A stretch of 6,053 nucleotides of DNA from Armatimonadota bacterium. GTDB taxonomy: Bacteria > Armatimonadota > SYMT01. Below, in pieces: positions 1 through 5,957 of the stretch (positions within the stretch are counted from its first letter, which is position 1; every line of letters begins with the position of its first letter). The notes under the pieces are model-generated. The model did not search any database. It worked only from the letters and a program-made list of their open reading frames with translations, and was not told the DNA's origin. The translations under genes and the position numbers were made by a program. The DNA is taken from contig JAJFMS010000249.1 in the NCBI GenBank assembly GCA_020696885.1, positions 1 to 6,053 of the forward strand. Reading direction: 5' to 3'.

Positions 1-2
1 AG

Positions 3-758
3 AGGCGCTGGCGCACTACCTCGCTGGCCCAGGTGTGGCGGCTCGACGGCACCGAGGCGTGGGTACTGATCCACATCGAGGTCCAGACCCGGAGAGAACT
101 CGGATTCGAGCGGCGGATGTGGCGCTACAATGCGCGGCTGCTGGACCACCATGATCGTCCCGTCGCCACTTTCGGCGTGCTGGCTGATGCCGATCCGAAT
201 TGGCGCCCCTCCCGCTACGTCTCGGAGCTGTGGGGCTGCCGCGCATCCCTGGAGTTCCCCACGGTCAAGCTGCTGGACTTCGACGATACGCTGCTCGCGG
301 CCAGCACCAATCCGATCGCTGTGCTGATCCGAGCCCACCTCCGAGCCCAGGCCACACGGCGCTCGCCCCAACGACGGCTGCGCGGTAAGATAGAAGTGGT
401 CCGCGATCTCTATCACATCGGCCTGGCGCGGAATGACGTGCTGGAGCTGTTGCGCCTGGTGGATTGGCTGCTGGCACTGCCGGAAGAGCTCGAACAGCAG
501 TTCTGGGGCGAGATGGCTCGGGAGGAGCGAGGAATGCCGTACATAACTAGTTTGGAGCGGCTTGGAATCAAGAAGGGCCGGGCGGAAGCCTATCGAGATC
601 TCATCCAGGCGAACCTTGAGGCGGAACATGGTCCGCTTCCCCAAGCGCTATCGGCGCGGTTGAGCGCCATCACCGATCCAGAGCGCCTCAAAGACCTGGC
701 ACAGGCCTCTGGTCGCCCGGTGAGCCTCGAAACCTTCGAGCGGTTGCTGGGCGACTAG
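3..758 (+). CDS. Rpn-like PD-(D/E)XK nuclease/transposase with DUF4351-like tail, 5' partial
   Basis: The frame is open to the left edge (codons from position 3), so the start lies outside the window. A GTG at 33 is only an internal candidate; reading in from the edge adds ten sensible residues. Counting from that GTG, the hydrophobic strand followed by HIEVQ (residues 14-18) matches the ExQ/ExK part of the PD-(D/E)XK core in Rpn/YhgA-like proteins (Transposase_31 family). The following ERRMWRYNARLLDHHDRPV resembles the conserved family block around 'ERMFxYNxRLxDRYxRPV'. Residues 186-241 (EAYRDLIQANLEAEHG onward, ending ERLLGD) resemble the DUF4351 C-terminal domain. Family members are DNA endonucleases that promote recombination in E. 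coli; many are accessory genes of unknown host role. The catalytic Asp expected upstream lies outside the window, so integrity cannot be judged. A degraded copy of its 3' part follows downstream. Confidence 0.85.
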   Translation, partial: RRWRTTSLAQVWRLDGTEAWVLIHIEVQTRRELGFERRMWRYNARLLDHHDRPVATFGVLADADPNWRPSRYVSELWGCRASLEFPTVKLLDFDDTLLAASTNPIAVLIRAHLRAQATRRSPQRRLRGKIEVVRDLYHIGLARNDVLELLRLVDWLLALPEELEQQFWGEMAREERGMPYITSLERLGIKKGRAEAYRDLIQANLEAEHGPLPQALSARLSAITDPERLKDLAQASGRPVSLETFERLLGD

Positions 759-869
759 CACACCAGGTGGCGACTTGCCGTCCAGGGAAGACCGGGATCG
801 GCTACCGGCTCACCGACTTCCTGGTTCGAGACCGTTGCCGTGGCTCCAGGCGACCTACCGACGGGGCAA
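759..869 (+). other. Spacer between Rpn-like gene and its decayed copy
   Basis: No recognisable gene. The reading frame of the upstream gene stays open after its TAG (756-758) until TGA at 951-953, but the translated residues show no resemblance to the Rpn-like protein until about 870-880. It may be a diverged piece of the lost middle of the second copy, or unrelated junction sequence. Confidence 0.4.
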
Positions 870-1142
870 AGGGCTGCTCTGGAGGAGAAGCGCATGCGGC
901 GTATGACCAACTTGGAATGGCTTGAGTTCAAGCTGGGCCGGCATGAAGGCTGACAGATGGGCCGGCAAGAAGCCCATCGAGATCTCATCATCGATAATCT
1001 CGAGGCGGAGTATGGGAAACTCCCTGAGGAGTTGTTGGCGCGACTGAGCACTATCACGGACCCGGAGCTTCTCAATGAACTCACCCGGGCCTCGGCGCGT
1101 GCGGAGAGCCTCGAAGCGTTTCGACAGCGGCTGGGTGATTAG
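870..1142 (+). pseudogene. Decayed C-terminal copy of the Rpn-like gene, interrupted by TGA
   Basis: Translation from about 879 gives LEEKRM, then TNLEWLEFKLGR, which aligns without gaps to EERGM..TSLERLGIKKGR of the upstream gene. An in-frame TGA follows at 951-953. After it, the same frame continues from MGRQEAHRDL to RQRLGD and TAG at 1140-1142. By eye, 38 of 62 residues of this last part match the upstream protein's C-terminus. Only the DUF4351-like tail and the linker before it remain; the nuclease core is absent. The TGA sits in a GRxEG..MGRQEG-like repeat of seven codons, absent from the first copy, and could be a single C-to-T change of CGA (Arg). A start at ATG 957 would give a 61-residue stand-alone tail, but no convincing ribosome site precedes it. 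The picture is an old tandem duplication, or insertion of a related gene, now eroded. Confidence 0.75.
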
Positions 1143-1210
1143 CTAACGGGTTTTGCTGGTTGCTCCGCTGCCTGCGTCGTGTGGTGCGACTCCCCGGGGC
1201 TGCCGTTAGC
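1142..1210. repeat. Inverted repeat with attC-like ends
   Basis: GCTAACGG at 1142-1149 is repeated in inverse orientation as CCGTTAGC at 1203-1210, with 53 bases between. The first arm overlaps the stop codon of the pseudogene. The AAC...GTT ends and total length recall a short integron attC site, but the inner parts do not pair well along their length and GTTAGCC departs from the GTTRRRY core. A 6-pair stem with two G-T wobbles (1177-1191) lies inside. The call is an inverted repeat; attC is only a possibility. Confidence 0.4.
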
Positions 1211-1278
1211 CGCGGCCACACGTACTCCTACCGGGCTTCGTAGGGCAAGTCGTGCCTGGCGAGGCTTGCGTCGAATCC

Positions 1279-1315
1279 GGAGCCCGGCGGTCACAGGGCA
1301 ACCCTGGGCGGCTCC
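1279..1315 (-). terminator. Compound stem-loop after the minus-strand operon, possible terminator
   Basis: GGAGCC (1279-1284) pairs with GGCTCC (1310-1315). Inside, CAGGG (1294-1298) pairs with CCCTG (1302-1306) around a 3-base loop. On the minus strand this begins six bases after the stop of the 80-residue gene (1322-1324), the right place to end the operon. No T-run follows, so intrinsic termination is not shown; it may instead protect the 3' end of the transcript. Confidence 0.35.
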
Positions 1316-1321
1316 CGTTGC

Positions 1322-1564
1322 TCACGAGTACACCCCCGCCCAGTACTCCTCGTCAGTGCATGAAAAGTCGTCGGGGTGCTCATCGCGGAGCTGGCGATAG
1401 CGCGCGAGATGGATCTCCATCGCTTCCCGCAGACCCACGCCCAGCCATTCGCGGAGCAGCTTCAGCGCTGGAATGATGTGCCGGATCAGGATCAACGCGT
1501 CCAGCTGCTCCCATTGCTCCGGGCTCAAGTCGGCGGTGCCATCGTCTGTCGCTGGATCATGCAC
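1322..1564 (-). CDS. Small protein with L7/L12 C-terminal-like helix motif, coupled to the DUF1501 gene
   Basis: An 80-residue frame starts at GTG (1562-1564), inside the last codons of the DUF1501 gene, whose stop is at 1557-1559. The 8-base overlap suggests translational coupling by re-initiation. A TTG at codon 13 is the only other early start. The protein is acidic with many charged residues. Residues 30-50 (IIPALKLLREWLGVGLREAM and on) resemble the 'xxKxVREVTGLGLKEAKxLVE' helix-turn-helix of the ribosomal L7/L12 C-terminal domain, a pattern I also associate with short hypothetical proteins from several bacterial phyla. It is preceded by LSPEQWEQLDAL and followed by a charged stretch ending at HPDDF. 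No signal peptide or membrane segment is visible, so it is probably cytoplasmic, unlike the two exported proteins encoded upstream. The function is unknown; the likeness is by eye and could reflect fold rather than role. A cysteine at 69 is the only one. Confidence 0.65.
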   Translation of the reverse strand: MHDPATDDGTADLSPEQWEQLDALILIRHIIPALKLLREWLGVGLREAMEIHLARYRQLRDEHPDDFSCTDEEYWAGVYS

Positions 1565-2978
1565 CTTTCTGCAGGATCTCCCCGATCGGCTTCCCGACGC
1601 CGTCGCGCGTCACGTAGAACGGCCGCTTCTCCACCACGTACGCCTGCTTCGGCGAGATTCCCAGCGTACGGTAGATCGTGGCGTGGAGATCCTCGATCAC
1701 CACCGGCTTCTCGATGGTCTTACACGGGCGCTCGTCCGCGGTCAGGCCGTGGAGGTGACCCTTCTTCACGCCGCCGCCGAACATCAGCACGGAACCGGCG
1801 TCCGTAAAGTGCCGGTGCATGCCGTAGTGCTTCGGCTCGGTCATCACGTCCGGCACTTCGACCTGGTTCTTGATCGGGCTGCTCGGCTTCCCTTCCATCA
1901 TCATGTCGCGGCTGAACTCGCTCGCGAGGACGATGAGCGTGCGGTCCAGCAGGCCGCGCGTCTCCAGGTCCCGCACGAGCTGCGCGATTGGGGCGTCGAT
2001 CTGCCGCTTCATCTCCACCAGGCGGGTGTGCCCGTTGTCGTGCGTGTCCCAACCGAAGAACGGCACGTACTCCGTGGTCACCTCGATGTACCGCGCGCCC
2101 GCCTCCGTGAGCCGGCGGGCCAGGAGGCAGCCGAGTCCGAAGCGGCCGGTGTTGTAGACGTCGTACGAGGCCTTCGGCTCGAGGGTGAGATCGAATGCCT
2201 TGGCGGCGGGCGAGCTGAGCAGGCGGTAGGCGTTGTCCAGCGAGCGCAGCAGGGACTCCTTCTGATAGTCGCTGCCGTACTTGTTGACCGGGCTATCCTT
2301 CACCAGCTTCCGGTAGAACTTCTCCCGGCTCTCGAACCGGCTGGGGCTCATGCCGCGCGGCGGGCGCACCGCTTCCACCGCCTGCTCCGGATACGGCAGG
2401 TTGAACGGACCGAACTCGCTGCCCAGGAACCCGGCGGTGGTGAACGCCTTGAGCTCCTCGCCTTCGCCCACGTCGAACCGCTGCCCGATGTTGATGAACG
2501 CGGGCACGGCGGGGTTCTTCGGCCCCAGGGTCCGGGCGATGAACGCGCCGAGGTGGGGACACGCCACCGTCTGGGGCGGCGCGTAGCCGGTGTGCCAGTA
2601 GAACTGGTGTCGGGAGTGGAGGATGAAGCCCAGGTCCGGACCGGTATACGTGCGGATGAGTGTGCCGCGGTCCATCACGGCGGCGGTCTTCTCCAGCCCC
2701 TCGGAGAACCGGATCCCGTCCACGGCGGTGGGGATCGACGGGAACGTGCTGAGCACCTTGTTCGAGGGGAGCCCCTTCTCGTACGGCGTGTAGCGCTTCG
2801 GATCGAACGTCTCCGTGTGCGCCATGCCGCCGCCCATCCAGAGCACGATCACCGTGTCCGCGGTCGACGGGAGCTTCGGCTCGGTCTCCGCCGCGCGAAC
2901 TGCTTCCGGATACCCGGCAGCAAGCGCGGAGAGGGTAACTGCCCCCGCAGTCTTCAGGAAATCACGTCGATCGTTCAT
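1557..2978 (-). CDS. DUF1501 family protein, Tat-exported, alkaline-phosphatase/sulfatase-like
   Basis: The 473-residue protein begins MNDRRDFLKTAG: a twin-arginine RRDFLK motif, a hydrophobic stretch and a likely cleavage after about A30 (VRAAE), so it is probably exported folded. Family landmarks appear in order: a core strand with glycine-rich turn and TFDPK (43-61), GWDTHDN (309-315), DRTLIVLASEF (345-355, where the family usually has GEFGR), KHYGMHRH (383-390, matching the usual GRDHW region), GGGVKKGHLHG (401-411) and DLHATIYRTLGI (430-441). DUF1501 proteins are related to the alkaline-phosphatase/sulfatase superfamily; Asp and His in these motifs are plausible metal ligands, but substrates are unknown. 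The length is normal for the family and no break is seen. The ATG start follows a weak GTGAG. It lies 137 bases after the cytochrome-domain gene on the same strand, the usual pairing for these families, and overlaps the next small gene by 8 bases. Confidence 0.92.
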   Translation of the reverse strand: MNDRRDFLKTAGAVTLSALAAGYPEAVRAAETEPKLPSTADTVIVLWMGGGMAHTETFDPKRYTPYEKGLPSNKVLSTFPSIPTAVDGIRFSEGLEKTAAVMDRGTLIRTYTGPDLGFILHSRHQFYWHTGYAPPQTVACPHLGAFIARTLGPKNPAVPAFINIGQRFDVGEGEELKAFTTAGFLGSEFGPFNLPYPEQAVEAVRPPRGMSPSRFESREKFYRKLVKDSPVNKYGSDYQKESLLRSLDNAYRLLSSPAAKAFDLTLEPKASYDVYNTGRFGLGCLLARRLTEAGARYIEVTTEYVPFFGWDTHDNGHTRLVEMKRQIDAPIAQLVRDLETRGLLDRTLIVLASEFSRDMMMEGKPSSPIKNQVEVPDVMTEPKHYGMHRHFTDAGSVLMFGGGVKKGHLHGLTADERPCKTIEKPVVIEDLHATIYRTLGISPKQAYVVEKRPFYVTRDGVGKPIGEILQKGA

Positions 2979-3023
2979 CGCTTATCTCACTTCTCGTACG
3001 CATCGGGTCTTGGTGCCTGCGGC

Positions 3024-3042
3024 CGGCTGGGAGAAACAGCCG
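3024..3042. other. Hairpin in the gap between the two large genes
   Basis: CGGCTG (3024-3029) and CAGCCG (3037-3042) form a 6-pair stem with a 7-base loop, about 45 bases upstream of the DUF1501 start. No T-run follows on either strand. In the minus-strand message it would fold in the intergenic RNA, and could be a processing or stability element. Confidence 0.35.
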
Positions 3043-3064
3043 CCGTGCGGGACCTGATCGCCCC

Positions 3065-3080
3065 GCGTCCGCGAGGACGC
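3065..3080. other. Hairpin with 4-base loop downstream of the cytochrome-domain gene
   Basis: GCGTCC (3065-3070) and GGACGC (3075-3080) form a perfect 6-pair stem; the loop reads TCGC on the minus strand. It starts 35 bases after the stop of the DUF1549/DUF1553 gene (3116-3118). Without a T-run it is a weak terminator candidate; it may lower expression of the downstream DUF1501 gene relative to the upstream gene. Confidence 0.35.
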
Positions 3081-3115
3081 CTTCCCAGAGGCGATTTCGA
3101 TCCCTCGCCCGCTCC

Positions 3116-5686
3116 CTAGTAGATCAACTGGAACTCCGGCAGCATCGCCATCACCCAGAGGAGGTCTTCCACGCCTTCTTTGCGGACCGGGCTCCCCACC
3201 ACTTCCAGCGCGGCGTGGCGCTCCGAAGCGCTGGGCGCTCGCCCCAGTGCCCGCTCATACAGCGCCGTCACGATCTCTGCCGCCGTAACGCTGGCCGGGC
3301 GCGGACGCTCCGTACCGAACGCCGGACCCTCCGCCGTCCACGACTCCGCGCCTTCCGCCAGCATGGACGCCAGCGTTTGGCCGTTGGTCAGCTCCAGCGC
3401 CTGGAGCGTGGTAGCCACCGGGGAGCGCTGCGTGACGATCTGCTCCCGGTTGGGCCGTCCCAGCGCCCGCGTCAGCGCATCCGCGTTCGCCAGTGCCACG
3501 CGTGCTTCCAGCGGCGGCCGGTCCCCGGCAATCACCAGCAGCTCGATGGAGGTCTGACCGCCGCCCTGCTCCAGTGCACCATCGTCCGGCCCCGCCAGCG
3601 CGCGGAAACGAGTGGCCCCCGGCGGGATCGCATAGGTAATTACGGAAGTGGCGTGAGTTCCGATCCCGCGGGGATACGTTTTCCCGCCCAGCCGCAGCGG
3701 CTTCTGCACGATGCTCTGGTTGATGCGGATCTGGCCGTAGCCGGTGGTGGCGGAACGCCACTTCAGCTCGGTCAGCAGCTTCTCCCCCTGCGGGGTCACC
3801 AGCCGCGGCTCCACCCAGTTCGCCCAGTCCGAGTTGGCGCCGTTGCCGCCGTCCAGCGCCACCAGGGAGAGGTAGCGCGCGCCGGTGATGTCCGCATCGA
3901 TCTCCACCGCGCCGGACTTGAGCACCGCGCTCCGGTAGCGCACGGCGCTCCGGCCGCCGGGCTGCGTCAGGTCCGGCAAGAACACCGGTGCGCCGGGAGC
4001 GGGCGAAGACCAGACCCCGGTGATGGAAGAGACGGCATCCACGAACTGCTCCGCGGACATCCGCTTGACCACCGGCCCGGCGAACACGAAGTTCGGCGCG
4101 CTCTCGGAGCCGAGGCCCATCGCCGGGAGCTGGTAGGCACGCGAGGTGACGATCCGCTCTAGCGTTTTCCGGACGTCGTAGCCGTTGCTCACGAAGTCCG
4201 AGGCCAGCCAGTCGAGGAGCTCGGGCTCCCACGGGCGGTTGTCCATCTCGTCGACCGGCTCCACCAGGCCGCGGCCCATCGTCTTCGCCCAGAGGCGGTT
4301 CACCAGGGTGCGCGCCAGGCGGCCATTCTGCTTGGAGGTCAGGACCGCGGCGAGCTGCTCCGCCCGCTTCTCCCGGGAGGCCGCGGCGTCGATGGCGCCG
4401 AGCTGCGGATAGAGGAACTTCACCGGGGCGATGACGCCGGTCGGCTTGTCGCAGCGCACCATCTCGAGCGGCTTGTCCGAGTAGATGCCCGCCATCCCGT
4501 ACGCGTCGGAGAGCTTCCAGGTGTTGATGAAGCTGTCGTGGCATGAGGCGCACTTCAGATTGATCCCCATGAACACCTGGGAGATGCTCTGCGCGGCCTG
4601 CACCGGCGGGGTCTGGCTGGAATTCACCACCCCACGCCACACGATGCCCTTCACGAAGCCGGCCGAATCGCTCCCCCCGGGATTGACCAACTCGGAGACG
4701 AACTGGTCATACGGCTTGTTGGATTGCAGCGCTTTGTAGAGCCAGCCGGTGATCTGCGTCCGCCCGCCGTCGATGTAGCCGGTGCCGCTGTAATCGTTGC
4801 GCAGCAGGTCGTTCCAGAACGAGAGCCAGTGCTCGGCGTAGCGCCGGTCGTCCGCCAGCAGCTTCCGCGCGAGGCGCGCCCGCTTGTCCGGGGCGCGGTC
4901 GTTCTGGAACTCCCGCAGCTCTTCCGGGGTGGGCAGCAAACCGATCAGGTCGAGGTACACGCGGCGCGCATAGGTGCGGTCATCAACGAGCGCCCAGGAG
5001 CGGCTCGCCGGAGTCTGGATGTTGGAGCCGCCGAAGCGGACCAGTCGGGCCGGCTTGCGGGGCGCGGGCCTGGCAGCCGCGGCGCGGTCCCAATAGCGCT
5101 GGACGAACCGGTCGATCGGGCTATCCAGCCCGGCGCGACCGGCGGGCACCTTCGGCTCGGCCAGGGCGAGCTGCGGCTTCCAGGCGCCGGGGCCGGTGGC
5201 CGTGCCGAAGTCCAGGCCCTGGTCCACCCACGCCCGCAGCACCCCCACCTCCGCGGCGGAGAGCGGCGCGCCCTTCGGCGGCATCCGCTTGTCCGGGATC
5301 TGGCGGGCCACGAGCCGGATCAGGTAGCTCTCCGCGCCCTTCCCGGGCAGCACCACCGGATGGGTGGTCTGGCTGCCGGTGAGCACCCCTTCGCGGCTGT
5401 CGATCTGGAAGCCGCCGAGCTTGGTGCCGTTGCCGTGACACGCGTAGCAGCGCGCCACCAGGATCGGCTTCACGTCCCGCTCATAGGAGACGCGCGCGCC
5501 GGCGGGCTTCTTAGCAGAGGAAGGCGGAGCTTTGGGAGGGGCCGCGGCACCGGCCACACAGGCCGTGACGAACGCCAGCAGACCGCCGGCCCAAGCGAAT
5601 GGTTGAAGGAGGCTCGTGTTCCGCATCACCTTGATACTACTGCTCGCACGGCCCGAAGAGATCCCGAACGAATCCCGGCGCCGCAT
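3116..5686 (-). CDS. Secreted PSCyt1-DUF1549-DUF1553 cytochrome-domain protein with inserted NPCBM domain
   Basis: Taking ATG 5684-5686 as start (strong AAGGGGGT just upstream), the protein has 856 residues. A hydrophobic signal segment lies at about 30-48 (AWAGGLLAFVTACVAGAAA). ATG at 5624-5626 would give a more usual signal peptide (MRNTSLLQPF), and GTG 5702-5704 extends the frame by six. Domains: PSCyt1, about 65-160, with heme motif CYACH (80-84) and a likely Met ligand in MPPKG (135); DUF1549, about 189-410, from SPIDRF through YLDLIGLLPTPEEL, with a second CxxCH, CASCH (379-383); DUF1553, from about 457 (LVNRLWAKTMGRGLVEP) to the C-terminus, including GRPNREQIVTQRSPVATTLQ and DLLWVMAMLPEF. 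Within DUF1553, about 594-722, an NPCBM-like domain is inserted (SDWANWVEPRL, YPRGIGTHATSVI). It is probably periplasmic or surface-exposed and heme-binding. In this family, links to polysaccharide use are proposed, not proven. The DUF1501 partner follows downstream. Confidence 0.92.
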   Translation of the reverse strand: MRRRDSFGISSGRASSSIKVMRNTSLLQPFAWAGGLLAFVTACVAGAAAPPKAPPSSAKKPAGARVSYERDVKPILVARCYACHGNGTKLGGFQIDSREGVLTGSQTTHPVVLPGKGAESYLIRLVARQIPDKRMPPKGAPLSAAEVGVLRAWVDQGLDFGTATGPGAWKPQLALAEPKVPAGRAGLDSPIDRFVQRYWDRAAAARPAPRKPARLVRFGGSNIQTPASRSWALVDDRTYARRVYLDLIGLLPTPEELREFQNDRAPDKRARLARKLLADDRRYAEHWLSFWNDLLRNDYSGTGYIDGGRTQITGWLYKALQSNKPYDQFVSELVNPGGSDSAGFVKGIVWRGVVNSSQTPPVQAAQSISQVFMGINLKCASCHDSFINTWKLSDAYGMAGIYSDKPLEMVRCDKPTGVIAPVKFLYPQLGAIDAAASREKRAEQLAAVLTSKQNGRLARTLVNRLWAKTMGRGLVEPVDEMDNRPWEPELLDWLASDFVSNGYDVRKTLERIVTSRAYQLPAMGLGSESAPNFVFAGPVVKRMSAEQFVDAVSSITGVWSSPAPGAPVFLPDLTQPGGRSAVRYRSAVLKSGAVEIDADITGARYLSLVALDGGNGANSDWANWVEPRLVTPQGEKLLTELKWRSATTGYGQIRINQSIVQKPLRLGGKTYPRGIGTHATSVITYAIPPGATRFRALAGPDDGALEQGGGQTSIELLVIAGDRPPLEARVALANADALTRALGRPNREQIVTQRSPVATTLQALELTNGQTLASMLAEGAESWTAEGPAFGTERPRPASVTAAEIVTALYERALGRAPSASERHAALEVVGSPVRKEGVEDLLWVMAMLPEFQLIY

Positions 5687-5689
5687 CGG

Positions 5690-5697
5690 ACCCCCTT
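5690..5697 (-). promoter_or_regulatory. Ribosome binding site supporting the ATG at 5684-5686
   Basis: On the minus strand AAGGGGGT ends three bases before the ATG, matching AAGGAGGT in seven of eight positions. Spacing is slightly short. This favours the 5686 start over the GTG at 5704, inside whose reading frame the site would lie, and over the downstream ATG at 5626, which has only a closely placed AAGG. Confidence 0.55.
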
Positions 5698-5741
5698 TCA
5701 CCACGCGGGGCCGGAACTACTCCCGAGGCCGCGAGGGGACC

Positions 5742-5853
5742 GGGGAATTTGGACAGGATTACAGGATGGAAGGCAGCGGAGCGTACGCCGCCGCTGCGGA
5801 TCTTTGAACGATCGCATCATCCTGTTAATCCTGTAATCCTGTCCAAATTCCCC
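5742..5853. repeat. 112-base palindromic element, perfect 26-base inverted arms
   Basis: The arms at 5742-5767 and 5828-5853 are perfect inverse copies, running from GGGGAATTTGG inward through ACAGGATT units. The 60-base spacer holds a second hairpin, GCAGCGG (5773-5779) with CCGCTGC (5791-5797), around the palindrome GCGTACGC (5781-5788). Outside, GGCCGC (5727-5732) can pair with GCGGCC (5858-5863) after an unequal bulge. No flanking direct repeat of a target site was found. It lies between the stop of the edge gene and the start of the cytochrome-domain gene, so it could end upstream transcription. A dispersed MITE- or REP-like element is the likeliest origin. Confidence 0.8.
5819..5844 (+). 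repeat. Three ATCCTGT units in tandem
   Basis: ATCCTGTTA, ATCCTGTA and ATCCTGTCC follow one another at 8-9 base spacing. Two inverse units (ACAGGATT, ACAGGATGG) sit in the opposite arm at 5753-5769. The third unit, nearest the centre, has no partner in the left arm, so the right arm carries one unit more. I recall similar 'ggacaggattaacaggat' strings as dispersed intergenic repeats in other bacteria; this was not checked. Confidence 0.7.
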
Positions 5854-5865
5854 TTCAGCGGCCTT

Positions 5866-5929
5866 CCGCGGGCTCCGCGGGCAATTACCACTTCCCCTTT
5901 TTGCGTTCTTTCGCGTGTTTCGCGGGCAA
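5866..5929 (+). repeat. Array of 9-10 base units (CCGCGGGC; GCGTTCTTTC/GCGTGTTTC)
   Basis: CCGCGGGCT (5866-5874) is repeated as CCGCGGGCA (5875-5883). CGCGGGCAA occurs at 5876-5884 and again at 5921-5929. Between them GCGTTCTTTC (5903-5912) and GCGTGTTTC (5913-5921) form a second short array preceded by a T-run at 5898-5902. The inverse strand reads GAAACACGCGAAAGAACGC, similar to strings I remember as common intergenic repeats. No gene is visible here. Confidence 0.6.
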
Positions 5930-5957
5930 CGTTCCCCCGTTCGCGGTCAAGTCTCGA

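Noticed and set aside
820..840. GGTTCGAGACC, like a tRNA T-arm; also GTCGAATCC near 1270.
   Set aside because: The flanking bases do not form the T-stem, and no matching D-arm, anticodon arm or acceptor stem was found around either site.
755..1084. A 109-codon minus-strand frame.
   Set aside because: It is antisense to the Rpn-like remnant, whose plus-strand translation matches the upstream gene.
957..1142. A stand-alone 61-residue gene.
   Set aside because: Homology continues upstream of the TGA in the same frame and no good ribosome site precedes ATG 957, so a broken copy is the simpler call. The possibility is kept as a finding.
1473..3119. A 548-codon open frame on the plus strand.
   Set aside because: It lies antisense to the DUF1501 gene, whose motifs and signal peptide are clear. 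Its translation is rich in Arg, His, Val and Leu with no family likeness, as expected of a shadow frame in high-GC DNA.
3215..4162. A 315-codon plus-strand frame.
   Set aside because: It is antisense to the DUF1553/NPCBM part, Arg-rich and without a recognisable motif.
3255..4640. A 461-codon minus-strand frame inside the cytochrome-domain gene.
   Set aside because: It is a shifted frame of a gene with recognisable domains throughout. The translation is low-complexity Gly/Ala/Arg and no frameshift is needed to explain the real gene.
5687..5741. A promoter for the cytochrome-domain gene on the minus strand.
   Set aside because: The stretch is the likely location, but no convincing -10/-35 pair could be picked out in this GC-rich sequence.
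4724..5836. A 370-codon plus-strand frame reaching into the palindromic repeat.
   Set aside because: It is antisense to the heme-domain region and its end is made of repeat sequence. No family motif or plausible start context is seen.
5819..5929. A CRISPR-like array.
   Set aside because: The units are only 8-10 bases and adjoin one another without unique spacers of constant length.
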